A stretch of 64,000 bases of DNA from Fuerstiella sp041398845 (GCA_041398845.1 JAWKTZ010000012.1:186001-250000); one strand, 5' to 3'; numbered from the stretch's first letter, positions 1-9,290 are shown. Notes: generated by a model not told the origin, from the letters alone. A program made the numbers and translations.

Positions 1-13
1 TGCGGAGTTCCGT

Positions 14-376
14 GTGTTTTTTCGATTTGTTGCCAGCCTGATTCTTGTGGTTCTGGTTTCCATGGTCGGCATTGGCCTGGAAAAGCAGACTCTGGAGATG
101 AAGCGTGCTGTGAGTCGACAGTATTTTCAGCGCGATGTGCTGCTGGAGATGCATGCGAAGCTGCGTCTGCGAGTTCAGGAACTCACGGCACCTTCGCAAC
201 TGGCCGTTCTGGAAGCTGATTCCGACAGTCATCGTGTACCGGCACCACCATTGCCCGGAGGTCGATCCACTTCGACCGCGTCGTCGCCGGATGCAACGTC
301 TGTGCCCGGTGTGTCTGATGGTTCGCGATTGCCGTTGCTGCGTTGGGAACATCCCGCTCGACTTCCACAGCGTTAG
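14..376 (+). CDS. FtsL-like small division membrane protein (5' end may lie outside window)
   Basis: Small single-pass membrane protein of about 120 residues. The first 22 residues from the GTG at 14 form a hydrophobic helix (core LILVVLVSMVGIGL). It is followed by a charged stretch at roughly residues 26-58 with leucines and hydrophobics at heptad-like spacing, which suggests a coiled coil, and then by a Pro/Ser/Thr-rich tail. This topology (short N-terminus, TM, leucine-zipper-like segment) is that of FtsL/DivIC division proteins. The gene lies directly upstream of ftsI, the classical ftsL position in dcw clusters. The reading frame stays open to the window edge, so the true start may lie upstream. 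The FtsL assignment rests on topology and position, because the family is poorly conserved in sequence. Confidence 0.5.
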   Translation: MFFRFVASLILVVLVSMVGIGLEKQTLEMKRAVSRQYFQRDVLLEMHAKLRLRVQELTAPSQLAVLEADSDSHRVPAPPLPGGRSTSTASSPDATSVPGVSDGSRLPLLRWEHPARLPQR

Positions 377-395
377 GAACGACCAATCACACCTC

Positions 396-513
396 GTAGT
401 GGAATTCGCCAGAATTCCCTTCTCACAGGATTTCGGGCGAAATCCACTACAAAGGGTCAAATTCACTACAAAGAATCCACTACGAAGGGTCAGACCCCTT
501 TTTCGGATAGCCT
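396..513. repeat. Composite palindromic repeat (family A copy fused to family B fragment)
   Basis: Positions 396-450 form a family A palindrome. The left arm GTAGTGGAATTCGCC pairs with GGCGAAATCCACTAC (14 of 15 positions). It is followed by reiterated CACTAC-AAAG units (443-488) that run into a family B right end (GGGTCAGACCCCTTTTT, then GATAGCCTC, to about 513). It fills most of the 169-bp gap between the ftsL-like gene and ftsI. Confidence 0.8.
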
Positions 514-545
514 CGGGGGAGATCGTCTTTAACTGTCTGCCTTCC

Positions 546-2357
546 ATGAATGACACCGCCGACAATTCTGCAGCGTCGTCACCGGCTTCCGCGCGGCTTC
601 CGTTTTTGTGGAGGTCGAAAGTGGTGTCGCTGTGCATGCTGCTGGGGTGGAGCATTCTGATTGCTCGGTTGATTCATGTTCAGGGCGCTCAACGGCAGCT
701 TCTGAACACCAGGGTGACTCGCCAAAGCTCTGTGACGGAAACCGTGCCGGCTCGACCGGGCGAAATTCTGGATCGGAATGGTCACGTGCTGGCAATGACG
801 GTGACTCGGGAAAGTCTGTATGCCGTGCCGCGCGAAATCGATGACCCGGCGGCGTTTGTCTGGCAGGTGGCTCAGGTCGTGAACATCAATGCCGACGAAC
901 TGTATCAGCGACTGACGGAACATTCTGAACGCCGGTTTCTGTGGGTTCAGCGTCGGCTCACGGACGAGCAGGCTCAGCAGGTACGGCGTCTGCCACTTCC
1001 GGAAGGAAGCTGGGGATTTCGTCGCGAATACCTGCGGCAATATCCTCAGGGCAGCTTCGCGGCTCATGTGCTGGGCATTCGCGACATCGACAACCTCGGA
1101 CATGGCGGCCTTGAAGAAAGCATTGACCGGCTGATCCGCGGTGTCGACGGTACTCGCGTGATGACTCGCGATGCGCGCGGGATGGTGGTGGAAGTTGAGG
1201 CGGCGGAATCACGAACTCCGGAACACGGACGAACGGTGATTGCAACGCTGGACATTCTGACTCAGATTCACACCGAACGACTGCTGGAGCAGTTGATGGA
1301 GCGCTGGCGACCGCTGGGAGCCTGCGCGATTGTGATGGATCCGCATTCCGGTGAAGTGTTTGCCATGGCGTCGGCTCCGTCGTTTGATCCCAACCTGCCC
1401 GGCAAAGTTCCTGACGATGCGTGGCGCAACCTTGCGGTGTCGGCGGTGTTTGAACCAGGTTCCACGTTCAAACCGTTTGTGGTGGCCTGGGCGATGCAGC
1501 ATGCGTCACTTCAGCCGGACGAAGTGATTCCATGCTTCAGCGGAGCCTACCGGATGGGCAAACGCATTCTGCATGACCATCATCCCTACGTTCAGCTCAG
1601 CGTGGAAGACGTGCTGGTCAAATCCAGTAACATCGGCATGGCTCGTATTGCCGAACGCATGGGTCTGCAGGAACTGTACAAAGCCACGGCCGCATTCGGT
1701 TTCGGGACACGCACCGGCATTGAGCTTCCCGGAGAAATTGACGGCCTGCTGCGTCCCGAAGCCGACTGGGATGAATACTCGCTGGGCTCTGTTCCGATGG
1801 GGCAGGAACTGGCTGTCACGCCGCTGCAGTTGATCACAGCTCATGCGGCGCTGGCCAATGGCGGGCGTCTGGTGCGGCCTCACCTGCTGCTGGATGCGAC
1901 GTCGGACCAGATTGCGCCGTCACCACTGTCGGCTGTGGCGACGGTGGATGCGACGCCGTCACTGGAATCGATCATTGTGGATTCGAAGATCGCCGAATGG
2001 CTGGTGCAGCATCCGATGAAAGGCGTCGTCGAACGCGGCACTGCCCGATCAGCTCAACTGGACGGCCTCAGCATCTTTGGAAAGACCGGAACAGCTCAGA
2101 AACCCGATCCGGAAACCGGAGGCTATTCCAACACAAAACACATCTGTTCGTTTGTGTGTGGAGCCCCTGCGGAAAATCCTCAGGTGCTTGTGCTGGTGAT
2201 GGTGGACGAACCAACAGCTCAGGGACAGCACTACGGCGGCACTGTGGCCGCGCCCACCGCAGCACAGATTCTGCAGTTCGCACTGAAGCGACTGCCACAT
2301 ATGTCATCACGGATGACAGTCAGACCGCAGGACGATCTTCCCGCCCATCGGCTGTGA
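546..2357 (+). CDS. ftsI: Penicillin-binding protein, division-specific transpeptidase FtsI/PBP2 type
   Basis: D,D-transpeptidase that cross-links peptidoglycan stem peptides, probably at the septum; 603 residues. A short cytoplasmic N-terminus leads into a TM helix at about residues 26-43, then the PBP dimerisation domain (with ARPGEILDRNG), then the transpeptidase domain. All three active-site motifs are present: STFK with catalytic Ser306 and Lys309, SSN at 360-362, and KTG at 513-515. No PASTA repeat is visible. The frame stays open upstream to 135, but the region before 546 is repeat DNA and the ATG at 546 gives a normal N-terminus. The family assignment is firm. FtsI rather than a general class B PBP is inferred from the ftsL-like neighbour. 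The usual next dcw gene, murE, is not downstream. Confidence 0.88.
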   Translation: MNDTADNSAASSPASARLPFLWRSKVVSLCMLLGWSILIARLIHVQGAQRQLLNTRVTRQSSVTETVPARPGEILDRNGHVLAMTVTRESLYAVPREIDDPAAFVWQVAQVVNINADELYQRLTEHSERRFLWVQRRLTDEQAQQVRRLPLPEGSWGFRREYLRQYPQGSFAAHVLGIRDIDNLGHGGLEESIDRLIRGVDGTRVMTRDARGMVVEVEAAESRTPEHGRTVIATLDILTQIHTERLLEQLMERWRPLGACAIVMDPHSGEVFAMASAPSFDPNLPGKVPDDAWRNLAVSAVFEPGSTFKPFVVAWAMQHASLQPDEVIPCFSGAYRMGKRILHDHHPYVQLSVEDVLVKSSNIGMARIAERMGLQELYKATAAFGFGTRTGIELPGEIDGLLRPEADWDEYSLGSVPMGQELAVTPLQLITAHAALANGGRLVRPHLLLDATSDQIAPSPLSAVATVDATPSLESIIVDSKIAEWLVQHPMKGVVERGTARSAQLDGLSIFGKTGTAQKPDPETGGYSNTKHICSFVCGAPAENPQVLVLVMVDEPTAQGQHYGGTVAAPTAAQILQFALKRLPHMSSRMTVRPQDDLPAHRL

Positions 2358-2730
2358 ACCGCACGGACAGTTACTGGCACACCAACTGACCGCCGTGGAA
2401 CGTTGACGACTGCTCACCATTCAGGTGGTCCGTCACGAGACGGACACGTCTTTTCTGTGCAGAGTCTTTGTACGCATCGAGGTGGCGACCGAACCCGGAA
2501 TGCTTCAATGTGGTTTGATTCTGAAAAGAGTCTTGCCAGAAGAGCGCGGCGGTGAGTAATGTTCTGGCTAACAGGCTGAGACCACGGCGGGTGCGACGCT
2601 TTTGATTTGCGCTTTGTTCTCCGATCGCGGTGCTCGGCGCGGAACACCATTGATTCTGCGAGTCGCGATGAACGCTGTGTGGCCCATCGGACGGACTCGG
2701 TTGAGGAATCGCTGTCTGCGGGAGTTGTTG
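2358..2730. other. Intergenic, 373 bp; one weak hairpin
   Basis: No convincing ORF. A 6-bp stem (GTCCGT at 2428-2433 with ACGGAC at 2440-2445), followed a few bases later by TCTTTT (2449-2454), could be a weak terminator for ftsI. Nothing else was recognised. Confidence 0.4.
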
Positions 2731-3711
2731 ATGTCGCCAGTGCCTCAGCTCAGACCGTTTTCCAAGCCGGTCTCCGCAATGAAAGGCGGACTTCTGAAGG
2801 CAGAACGCTGGATTAATCTGACCCTCGGAACAACCTCAACTCCCTACGCAACTCGGCAGTGCCTTCTTCACGGAGAACTGCTTGACAATTCGGAATTTCT
2901 GGAGATCGCCGCGGTTCCGGACTGGCGGGATGCACGGCGATGTCATCTGAGCAATCCGGAACTGGTCATGCGGCATCAACAGGGGCGACGAGGCTGTGTC
3001 GATCAGGTGCTCGAATCGGTCCTGAGCTGGTCGACGTCGCGATGGACGGAACCGGTCGCCTGTCTTCCTCCAGGCACCGCGACGGACAGGGATCTCTGGA
3101 GGCGATCCATTCCGGCCGCCGCAGACGGCTTTGTCACGGCTGATGTGTTCACTCAATACTTCAATTCTCTGACTCCCGAACTCCGAGGCGGCTATCAACT
3201 CAACTGTCGGTACCAGCAACAGTGGGACGACCTTGAAGCAGTGCTCCGCGATCTGAAGGCTCCCGTGCTGGTGCCGTTTCTGTTATCTCCGATCCCCAGA
3301 ATTGGTCGAGTTGTGGCAAGGATGTTTCTTGCCGCAACGATGCCCGTCAACCTTGCCGTGTACTGGACGACCATGGCTCTGGGTCAGGCGGGTTACCACT
3401 GGCACAGAGAAGCGTTTCTGGCCGGCGACGATGATGTCAATCTGTTCTACCCGCACCTGTCGATTGTGGTGGGACTGTTCCGTCGGCGCCGCGACGGGCA
3501 GGAATTTGTTCTGCTGCTGGAACCCTGGGGAGGAGATGTCCTGCTGCTTTCAGGGATGTCGCAGATTTTTGAGGTGCTGACTCGCGAGGAGTTCGAGCGC
3601 CGCTGGTGTCGCTGGGAACAGCTCAAGCTGTCACCGAAGCTGCGCGCACGGCTGCATCGAATGATTCTGCAGGGTGGGCTGTTTACGTTGACGCGACAGA
3701 ACAGCATCTGA
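2731..3711 (+). CDS. Hypothetical protein, possible degenerate C39-like fold
   Basis: Unrecognised protein of 326 residues from the ATG at 2731, which has GGGAG six bases upstream. In-frame ATGs at 2668 and 2602 are less well supported. There is no clear signal peptide or TM segment. The C-terminal third contains PHLSIVVGLFRR, then FVLLLEPWGGD, then LTREEFERRW. This order (His, V-x-G, acidic-Pro, loop, EEFxxxW) resembles the C-terminal half of papain-like C39 peptidase domains. I cannot place a convincing catalytic Cys, so the resemblance is weak. It precedes a GT2 glycosyltransferase by 51 bp on the same strand and may be co-transcribed with it. Function unknown. Confidence 0.6.
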   Translation: MSPVPQLRPFSKPVSAMKGGLLKAERWINLTLGTTSTPYATRQCLLHGELLDNSEFLEIAAVPDWRDARRCHLSNPELVMRHQQGRRGCVDQVLESVLSWSTSRWTEPVACLPPGTATDRDLWRRSIPAAADGFVTADVFTQYFNSLTPELRGGYQLNCRYQQQWDDLEAVLRDLKAPVLVPFLLSPIPRIGRVVARMFLAATMPVNLAVYWTTMALGQAGYHWHREAFLAGDDDVNLFYPHLSIVVGLFRRRRDGQEFVLLLEPWGGDVLLLSGMSQIFEVLTREEFERRWCRWEQLKLSPKLRARLHRMILQGGLFTLTRQNSI

Positions 3712-3762
3712 CCTGAAGAAGTCTCAGGGCAACGGGTGTTGCGAAATTGAAAGACCGGTGTC

Positions 3763-5001
3763 ATGCCTGAGTTGCTCTCAACCTGCGTTGCTGCGTGTCT
3801 GGTGCTGATGTTCGGCTGGCAGTGTTATGTCGTGTTGTACGGCGTCAGACGGCTACGGCGCCCACTGTCGCCGTTGATCGAGGACCATGAAGCCCCCCGG
3901 GTGCTTGTCGTTCTGTGTCTGCGCGGCGGTGACCCGTTTCTGTCTCGGTCGCTGAAGCTGCTGATCAACCAGGATTATCCCGAATTTCTGTTGCGGATCG
4001 TGGTCGATTCCGCAGCCGACAATGCTCACCGCTACCTGCGGGAGGCATTCGGTGAGACTCCTCCGGCCCATGTTGAAATCTGCATTGCCGAAGATCATCA
4101 CCCGACATGCAGCTACAAGATGAGCGCCATTCTTCACGGAACGAAGTCGCTGCCCGAGGGAACGGCGCTGGTGGCTTTTATGGATGGCGACACCGTGCCG
4201 CACTCGACATGGCTGCGCGAACTGGCGACTCCGATCGTGCGGGACGGAGCGGGCGTGTCGATGGGAAACCGCTGGTATGTTCCTCAGACGCCGTCGCTCG
4301 GCACGATGTGTCGCTTTCTATGGAACTGCTCGGCCGTTCCCGTGATGACACTGCTCGACATCCCGTGGGGTGGAACCATGGCCGTTCGCGCGGATCTGAT
4401 ACAGGACGAAGAGTGCCGCCGCCGGATTCGCCATGCCTACGGCGAGGACACGACGATCGGTCAGTTCGCGAAGGATCGCGGAGAACAGATTGCATTTCCA
4501 CCGACGCTGCTCATCCTGAATCAGGAAGACATCAGTGTGAGGCAATTCTTTACCTTTGACCTGCGGCAGTTGGTGGCGGTTCGCGTCTCTCATCGTGGTT
4601 GGCCTCTGCTGGCAACGTTTGGTCTGACATCAACATTCGTCATGTCCTATCCCGTCTGGCGAATCTTCGGCCTGAACGTCGCGTGGTGGGTGGATGTTCT
4701 GTTTGTGTTCGGCTTCCTTCTGACTCGGTGGGCGGGAGCGGGGCTTGGAACGGCGGTCCGCAGCGTGTTTGCCACACGAGGTGAGAAGATCAACGTCTGG
4801 AGCCAACCCCGGAGTTTGCAGTTTGCCGTTCTGAGCGGCCTGCTGATAGCTCCTCTGCACTTCATTGCGGTCCTGCGAGCATGGACACTCAGGCACATCT
4901 CGTGGCGCGGCGTTCACTACCGTATTGGCGGCAATCCGCCGGTCCAGGTCGAACGCGATGACTGGGTCACCGATCACCGGACGAAACATGCACCCGCCTG
5001 A
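3763..5001 (+). CDS. Membrane-bound family 2 glycosyltransferase
   Basis: 412 residues. An N-terminal TM helix (residues 3-28) is followed by a GT-A domain (about 45-255). The acceptor/nucleotide motif FMDGD sits at about residues 140-144, and DIPWGGTMAVR and a GEDT motif lie in the C-terminal part of the domain. Two or three TM helices follow at about residues 285-370. The architecture matches processive or ceramide-glucosyltransferase-like/HpnI-like GT2 enzymes that use lipid or membrane acceptors. The expected LSPIDP-like QxxRW motif is not clear (VRVSHRGWPLL is at that position), so the mode of action is uncertain. Convergent with the GT39-like gene at 5102. Confidence 0.8.
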   Translation: MPELLSTCVAACLVLMFGWQCYVVLYGVRRLRRPLSPLIEDHEAPRVLVVLCLRGGDPFLSRSLKLLINQDYPEFLLRIVVDSAADNAHRYLREAFGETPPAHVEICIAEDHHPTCSYKMSAILHGTKSLPEGTALVAFMDGDTVPHSTWLRELATPIVRDGAGVSMGNRWYVPQTPSLGTMCRFLWNCSAVPVMTLLDIPWGGTMAVRADLIQDEECRRRIRHAYGEDTTIGQFAKDRGEQIAFPPTLLILNQEDISVRQFFTFDLRQLVAVRVSHRGWPLLATFGLTSTFVMSYPVWRIFGLNVAWWVDVLFVFGFLLTRWAGAGLGTAVRSVFATRGEKINVWSQPRSLQFAVLSGLLIAPLHFIAVLRAWTLRHISWRGVHYRIGGNPPVQVERDDWVTDHRTKHAPA

Positions 5002-5101
5002 ACAAACAGCATTCTTCGGCTGCGCATCGGGTGAGTCACCGTAAACCAGGTCGTCCATCGACCGCAGGCAGCGTCTGCGCCGCGTGTCAGTCGATTCGCA
5101 A

Positions 5102-6718
5102 CTATTGCTCGTCCGGTGGCCAGTTTGTGGTTTGCGGCCAGGTGGCGCGGGTTGTGTCCACCAGACGATACAGGATCACGCCATGCCACGTTCCGCTGGC
5201 CACCACGTCGGCTCCATCGGGACCACTGCGCAGGTGGCGAGGCAGATCGGCAAGGCGATGAATGAGCAGGACCAGACCGCGTTGTGCCTGCGGATCGTAT
5301 TTGAACGGCACGAGCTGAACATTTTTTCTCGAAACCATCGGCACCAGATGTTCCAGATCCTGAAGCTGGAACTGATGGCTGACGGGAGCCACATAGATGG
5401 TTGAGTTTGCCGGAACCTGTTTCCAGAACTCGCCATTCAACCCGCTGGACCAGTAGTCCGTTTCCATGCCGATCGCGAATGCTCCTCGCGGACCACCCGT
5501 CAGCAGGTTGTAATCGCACAGCGCCACAGGACTCAGGACGCGCGGCACGGTGGCGGCTGTTGTTGCCAGCAGAACGGCTGCCGCCACAGCCATGGCCGAT
5601 CGAGATCCAGTCTGGCAAAAAAACAACACGATTCCCCGCGCTGCCAGCAGAGCGATGCCGGGCATGATCACCAGAAACAGGCGAGTTCCATCGTAGACGG
5701 GTGTGCCGGGAATGGCGAAGACAATCAGCGGCCACAGCACGGTGGCAGACAACAGAATCTCTGTACGTTCCAGAGAACGCTGGCACCCGCGCAGAACCAG
5801 TCCCAGCAGGACAGTCACCGGCACGGTCACAGCCGTCATCACAAACGGAAAATGCCACGGAAGATGTTTGTCGACATAGCGGTGCCCGAAATACCACACA
5901 TGAATCGGCGGCCGGTCTGTCGTTTTGCCCAGATACTGCTGAAGGTGGCCGATCGGATCCAGCCACAGCCACGGCCAACCCACAAACAGAACCGTTCCGG
6001 CCACCAGTCCCCAGATCAGCAGTGGTCGGATCGAGCGTTTACGAAAACTCACCAGAGCCCACACCACAGCCAGTGGTGGCAACAGAATGCCCTGGACCTT
6101 GGACAACAGCAGAAGTCCAAACATCAGACCGCTGATCACGCACTGTCTTGTGGTTGGCGGACGTTCGCCCGTCCACCATGTCATCAGAGGCACAACGGCT
6201 GTCAGCCATGTCAGCATCGTTCCGGTTTCGAGCGACGCCAGACGCGCGTGCCCGACAACTCGCGGCATGAGCATCAGCAGCACAGCGGCCACGACGGCCG
6301 TTTGCATTCCGTAGAGACGCCTTGCGAGTTCGCACAGCACCAGCACCGTCACGGCAAACAGAAGGCACGACCCGAGGCGAGCTGCCGGGACGTTGTAAAC
6401 CGATTGTTCCGCACCGGGAATCAGCCACGCAAGGCCTTCATGAGCCGTTCCCAGCAGAAACCGGATCAGAGGAACATGGTCGGAAAAATAACGCTTCGAA
6501 CCAAAAACATCCTGAGCGGTGGCGGGGTTCAGTATGCCGGGGCCGTGTGTGACCACCGCGTCGAACAGATAAATGCCCTGTTCAATGTTGAAGGATTCAT
6601 CCAGAGTCAGGCCCGGGCCGACAGGCAGCGACGAGTCGACCAGACCGTGATTTATTCGGGCGGCGGCCAGAAAAAACGCAGTAACAGACAGCAATACAGA
6701 TACAGAAGAGAATTTCAT
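5102..6718 (-). CDS. GT39/ArnT-like integral membrane glycosyltransferase
   Basis: 538 residues from the ATG at 6718; an in-frame ATG at 6736 would add six residues. The N-terminal TM helix is followed by an exoplasmic loop containing LTLDESFNIEQG. Its Asp-Glu pair matches the catalytic loop-1 acidic residues of GT-C (GT39/PMT, ArnT) enzymes. About ten further TM helices follow, and a hydrophilic C-terminal domain starts at about residue 430. Such proteins transfer sugars from polyprenyl-phosphate donors on the outer face of the membrane. The acceptor is unknown. The reading frame continues far upstream of 6718, across the divergent fwdB gene, but that part is not protein-like. Divergent from fwdB with a 72-bp shared promoter region. 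Confidence 0.75.
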   Translation of the reverse strand: MKFSSVSVLLSVTAFFLAAARINHGLVDSSLPVGPGLTLDESFNIEQGIYLFDAVVTHGPGILNPATAQDVFGSKRYFSDHVPLIRFLLGTAHEGLAWLIPGAEQSVYNVPAARLGSCLLFAVTVLVLCELARRLYGMQTAVVAAVLLMLMPRVVGHARLASLETGTMLTWLTAVVPLMTWWTGERPPTTRQCVISGLMFGLLLLSKVQGILLPPLAVVWALVSFRKRSIRPLLIWGLVAGTVLFVGWPWLWLDPIGHLQQYLGKTTDRPPIHVWYFGHRYVDKHLPWHFPFVMTAVTVPVTVLLGLVLRGCQRSLERTEILLSATVLWPLIVFAIPGTPVYDGTRLFLVIMPGIALLAARGIVLFFCQTGSRSAMAVAAAVLLATTAATVPRVLSPVALCDYNLLTGGPRGAFAIGMETDYWSSGLNGEFWKQVPANSTIYVAPVSHQFQLQDLEHLVPMVSRKNVQLVPFKYDPQAQRGLVLLIHRLADLPRHLRSGPDGADVVASGTWHGVILYRLVDTTRATWPQTTNWPPDEQ

Positions 6719-6790
6719 GAACCGGAATTGTATCATCCCGATCAGCAGGAGAAAGGGGCGGACAGTCATCAGTTCGGAAAGGGTTATTGA

Positions 6791-8098
6791 GTGCAGCAGT
6801 CGTGGAATCATGTTCCCTGTCCGGGCTGCGCCTGCGTGTGCGACGATGTGCGTCTGCGGCGGAACGATGACGGAACACTGGAATTTTCCCCCGATTGCTC
6901 GCTCGGCCAGGACTGGTTTGAACGTCATTCCCAACCAACCTTCCACCCGGCAGCCATTGAAGGCCACCCGACAACACTCGACGCAGCCATCCACCGCGCG
7001 GCGGAGATTCTGAACGCGGCCGATTATCCTCTGGTATATGGTCTGTCGCGAAGTGTCACGGCCGGACAGCGAGCTGCCGTGGCGCTTGGCGAACAACTGC
7101 GCGGAGTCGTCGATACCACCGCGTCGCTGTGTCACGGACCTTCCATCATGGCACTGCAGGAAGTTGGAGAAGTCACCAGCACGCTGGGCGAAATCCGTAA
7201 TCGAGCTGACCTGGTGATCTTCTGGGGTTGCGATCCGGCAAAATCGCATCCTCGGCACGCCGAACGCTATTCGGTGTTTCCGCAGGGCCGCTATGTTCGA
7301 CGCGGTCGGGCGGATCGGAAAGTCGTCATGGTCGGCGACGAGAATCTGGTGCATGACTGGCGACTGGATCCCGCAGGCAGTCGCCCCGATCTGGTTGTCC
7401 CGATTGCTCCCGATGGCGATTTCGAAGCCGTGTCTCAACTTCGTCTGCTGCTGAACGGCAACGCGGTGCCCGAGGCCACTGCGGAACTGCGACAGTTAAT
7501 GGATCTGATGAAAGGCTGCCACTACGGAGTTGTGTTCTTTGGGCTGGGACTTGCCAAAACCAGCATGTGGGCGGGCCAGGCGGGATCAAACACCGGTCAT
7601 ATTGACGTGGCAGGATTGCTGCAACTGGTGCGGGACCTGAACGCCGTTACTCGTTTTACCGCTCGCCGGATGCGCTTGCAGGGTGACGTTTCCGGAGCGG
7701 ACAGCGTGATGGCCTGGCAGTCCGGCTATCCATTCGGAGTCGATTTTTCCCGAGGTTATCCGCGTTATAATCCCGGCGAATACACGGCCAACGAACTTCT
7801 GGAACGCGGTGACATCGATGCCTGCTTGCTGTTGGGAGGTGAGACTGTGAAGTTCCTTTCCCGGCAGGCAAGGCAGAGCCTGCAGTCGCTGCCAACGGTG
7901 CTGATCGATTATCCCAACACAGACTGTGGCCTGCGACCGACCGTGTCCATCACGACCGCCGTTTACGGCATTCATGTGGCAGGAACAATCTACCGCATGG
8001 ACAATGTGCCGCTGTCAACGCGAGCGTTATGGAAAAGTGACCTGCCCACCGACGAAGATGTCTTGCAGCAGATCGCCGCCGGAATCACCGGCGATTGA
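6791..8098 (+). CDS. fwdB: Formylmethanofuran dehydrogenase subunit B
   Basis: Catalytic Mo/W-pterin subunit of the formylmethanofuran dehydrogenase/formyltransferase-hydrolase complex (Fwd/Fmd/Fhc). It acts at the terminal step of H4MPT-linked one-carbon oxidation. 435 residues. The N-terminal cysteine cluster (C10, C13, C15, C17) fits the [4Fe-4S] site. ASLCHGPS carries C114, the position of the metal-ligating Cys in archaeal FwdB. The MGD-binding core includes DLVIFWGCDPAKSHPRH. The GTG start at 6791 follows an in-frame stop, with AAGGG upstream. Planctomycetes are known to carry this archaeal-type C1 pathway. The other subunits (A, C, D) are not adjacent, so the genes must be dispersed here. 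Confidence 0.9.
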   Translation: MQQSWNHVPCPGCACVCDDVRLRRNDDGTLEFSPDCSLGQDWFERHSQPTFHPAAIEGHPTTLDAAIHRAAEILNAADYPLVYGLSRSVTAGQRAAVALGEQLRGVVDTTASLCHGPSIMALQEVGEVTSTLGEIRNRADLVIFWGCDPAKSHPRHAERYSVFPQGRYVRRGRADRKVVMVGDENLVHDWRLDPAGSRPDLVVPIAPDGDFEAVSQLRLLLNGNAVPEATAELRQLMDLMKGCHYGVVFFGLGLAKTSMWAGQAGSNTGHIDVAGLLQLVRDLNAVTRFTARRMRLQGDVSGADSVMAWQSGYPFGVDFSRGYPRYNPGEYTANELLERGDIDACLLLGGETVKFLSRQARQSLQSLPTVLIDYPNTDCGLRPTVSITTAVYGIHVAGTIYRMDNVPLSTRALWKSDLPTDEDVLQQIAAGITGD

Positions 8099-8194
8099 TT
8101 GTGCGGATGTCGTCCGACCACCGTCGGCGGACACGGTCCAGCGCACGCCATGGGCGCACTCTTCGGAGACTCACTCCGCGACAGGCCGCACCGT

Positions 8195-9229
8195 TCACTT
8201 TCGGTTCAGCGGACCGATATATTCCGTGGCCACCACCACATCATCGAACCAGACTCGGTTGGCGTGGCCTGGTGAGCCCCGAGTGATGTACAGATAGAGC
8301 CACAGAAAGTTGGCGTTCAGTTTCTGAGTGGTGCGAAAGCGAAATCCTTCGAATGGATCTCCGCCGGCTGCCGTCTGATAGGATTCCCGATCGCCTTTGA
8401 CGGGATTCCATCGCACGCCTTCGCCGTCTGCCAGAGGAACGAACTTGTCAAACGTCCATTTGCCGCAGGGGAAGCCTTTCCCAAGATGGCTGACCTGCTG
8501 ACCATCGATCCACAGCCCGAGTTCACCATTGGTGTCGCCGACATCATTCATGCGAACCATCTGTTCAATGCACGTCCACTGTCCGCGACGGACGTGCAGT
8601 GACTCATCGTGGATGAACGAATTGCCCCATGTCTGACCTCGTGGCGGACTGCCTCGCATTTCGCACCAGTAGGCATAATAGTCCCATTGCCACTTCCGGC
8701 CGAAGGGTTCAATTCCAACCCAGAATGCTCTGCCGCCGTCGGTTGGCTGACCAGCTCGAACCGACGGCCATGGAGTGGCCGGATTGTTGCCGCCGACGCA
8801 CGTTCCGAAATGATGCACGGGTTCGCAGTCGTCTGCAAACTTCACGTACATTCTGGTGTACAGCGTGTCATAGCCGTTGCCGAGCCGACGATACAGATCC
8901 GCTCCGGTCCCTTTTTCGGCCAGTTGAGAAATCAGCAGGGACTGCGCGCCGGAGCTTCCTTTCGGAACGTCGCCGGATAACGACATCACCTCCGGGTTCC
9001 TCACGGTCTCCCACCGCTTTCCGATTTCATCAAGGTTGGACTCTTCGAAGTCCTCGGCAAAGATTACGGCCGGATCATTGCCAATTCCACGATCGCCGTC
9101 ATATCGCCGGGCGATTCCGCTTTGAACGGCTTTTTCATCCGCTACACCGTTCACGCATTCCATGTCGGCACCCAAACAAACGCCAGCCAGCCACAGGCAC
9201 ATCTGCCAGACCTGAGTCCTGTTCCGCAT
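8195..9229 (-). CDS. Secreted concanavalin-like/lyase-like hypothetical protein
   Basis: 344 residues from the ATG at 9229, with GGGG eight bases upstream. The N-terminus (VWQMCLWLAGVCLGADMEC) is a signal peptide, so the protein is exported. The body starts with IFAEDFEESNLDEIGKRW and contains LYTRMYVKF, then NSFIHDESLHVRRGQWTCIEQ, then LGLWIDGQQVSH and VWFDDVVVATEYIGP at the end. These are hallmarks of a beta-jelly-roll (LamG/PL14-like) polysaccharide-binding or lyase fold, where a description of a loaded fabric of strands ends with a VWFDDVVVA strand. Catalytic residues cannot be assigned. Planctomycetes encode many such secreted paralogues for polysaccharide degradation. Substrate unknown. 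Confidence 0.6.
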   Translation of the reverse strand: MRNRTQVWQMCLWLAGVCLGADMECVNGVADEKAVQSGIARRYDGDRGIGNDPAVIFAEDFEESNLDEIGKRWETVRNPEVMSLSGDVPKGSSGAQSLLISQLAEKGTGADLYRRLGNGYDTLYTRMYVKFADDCEPVHHFGTCVGGNNPATPWPSVRAGQPTDGGRAFWVGIEPFGRKWQWDYYAYWCEMRGSPPRGQTWGNSFIHDESLHVRRGQWTCIEQMVRMNDVGDTNGELGLWIDGQQVSHLGKGFPCGKWTFDKFVPLADGEGVRWNPVKGDRESYQTAAGGDPFEGFRFRTTQKLNANFLWLYLYITRGSPGHANRVWFDDVVVATEYIGPLNRK

Positions 9230-9290
9230 TTCCGCATCCCCTTTCCGTTGGCCAGTTGGTAATGAACGAGCAATCATTGACTGGCGGACT

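Noticed and set aside
135..545. Extension of the ftsI frame upstream of 546
   Set aside because: The frame passes through the composite A/B repeat and overlaps the ftsL-like gene; the ATG at 546 gives the normal PBP N-terminus.
5852..6790. 312-codon plus-strand frame
   Set aside because: Antisense to the GT39-like membrane protein; its composition is low-complexity (Q, H, R) and not protein-like.
6719..7438. Extension of the GT39-like frame upstream
   Set aside because: It would overlap the divergent fwdB gene for over 600 bases and lacks membrane or GT features.
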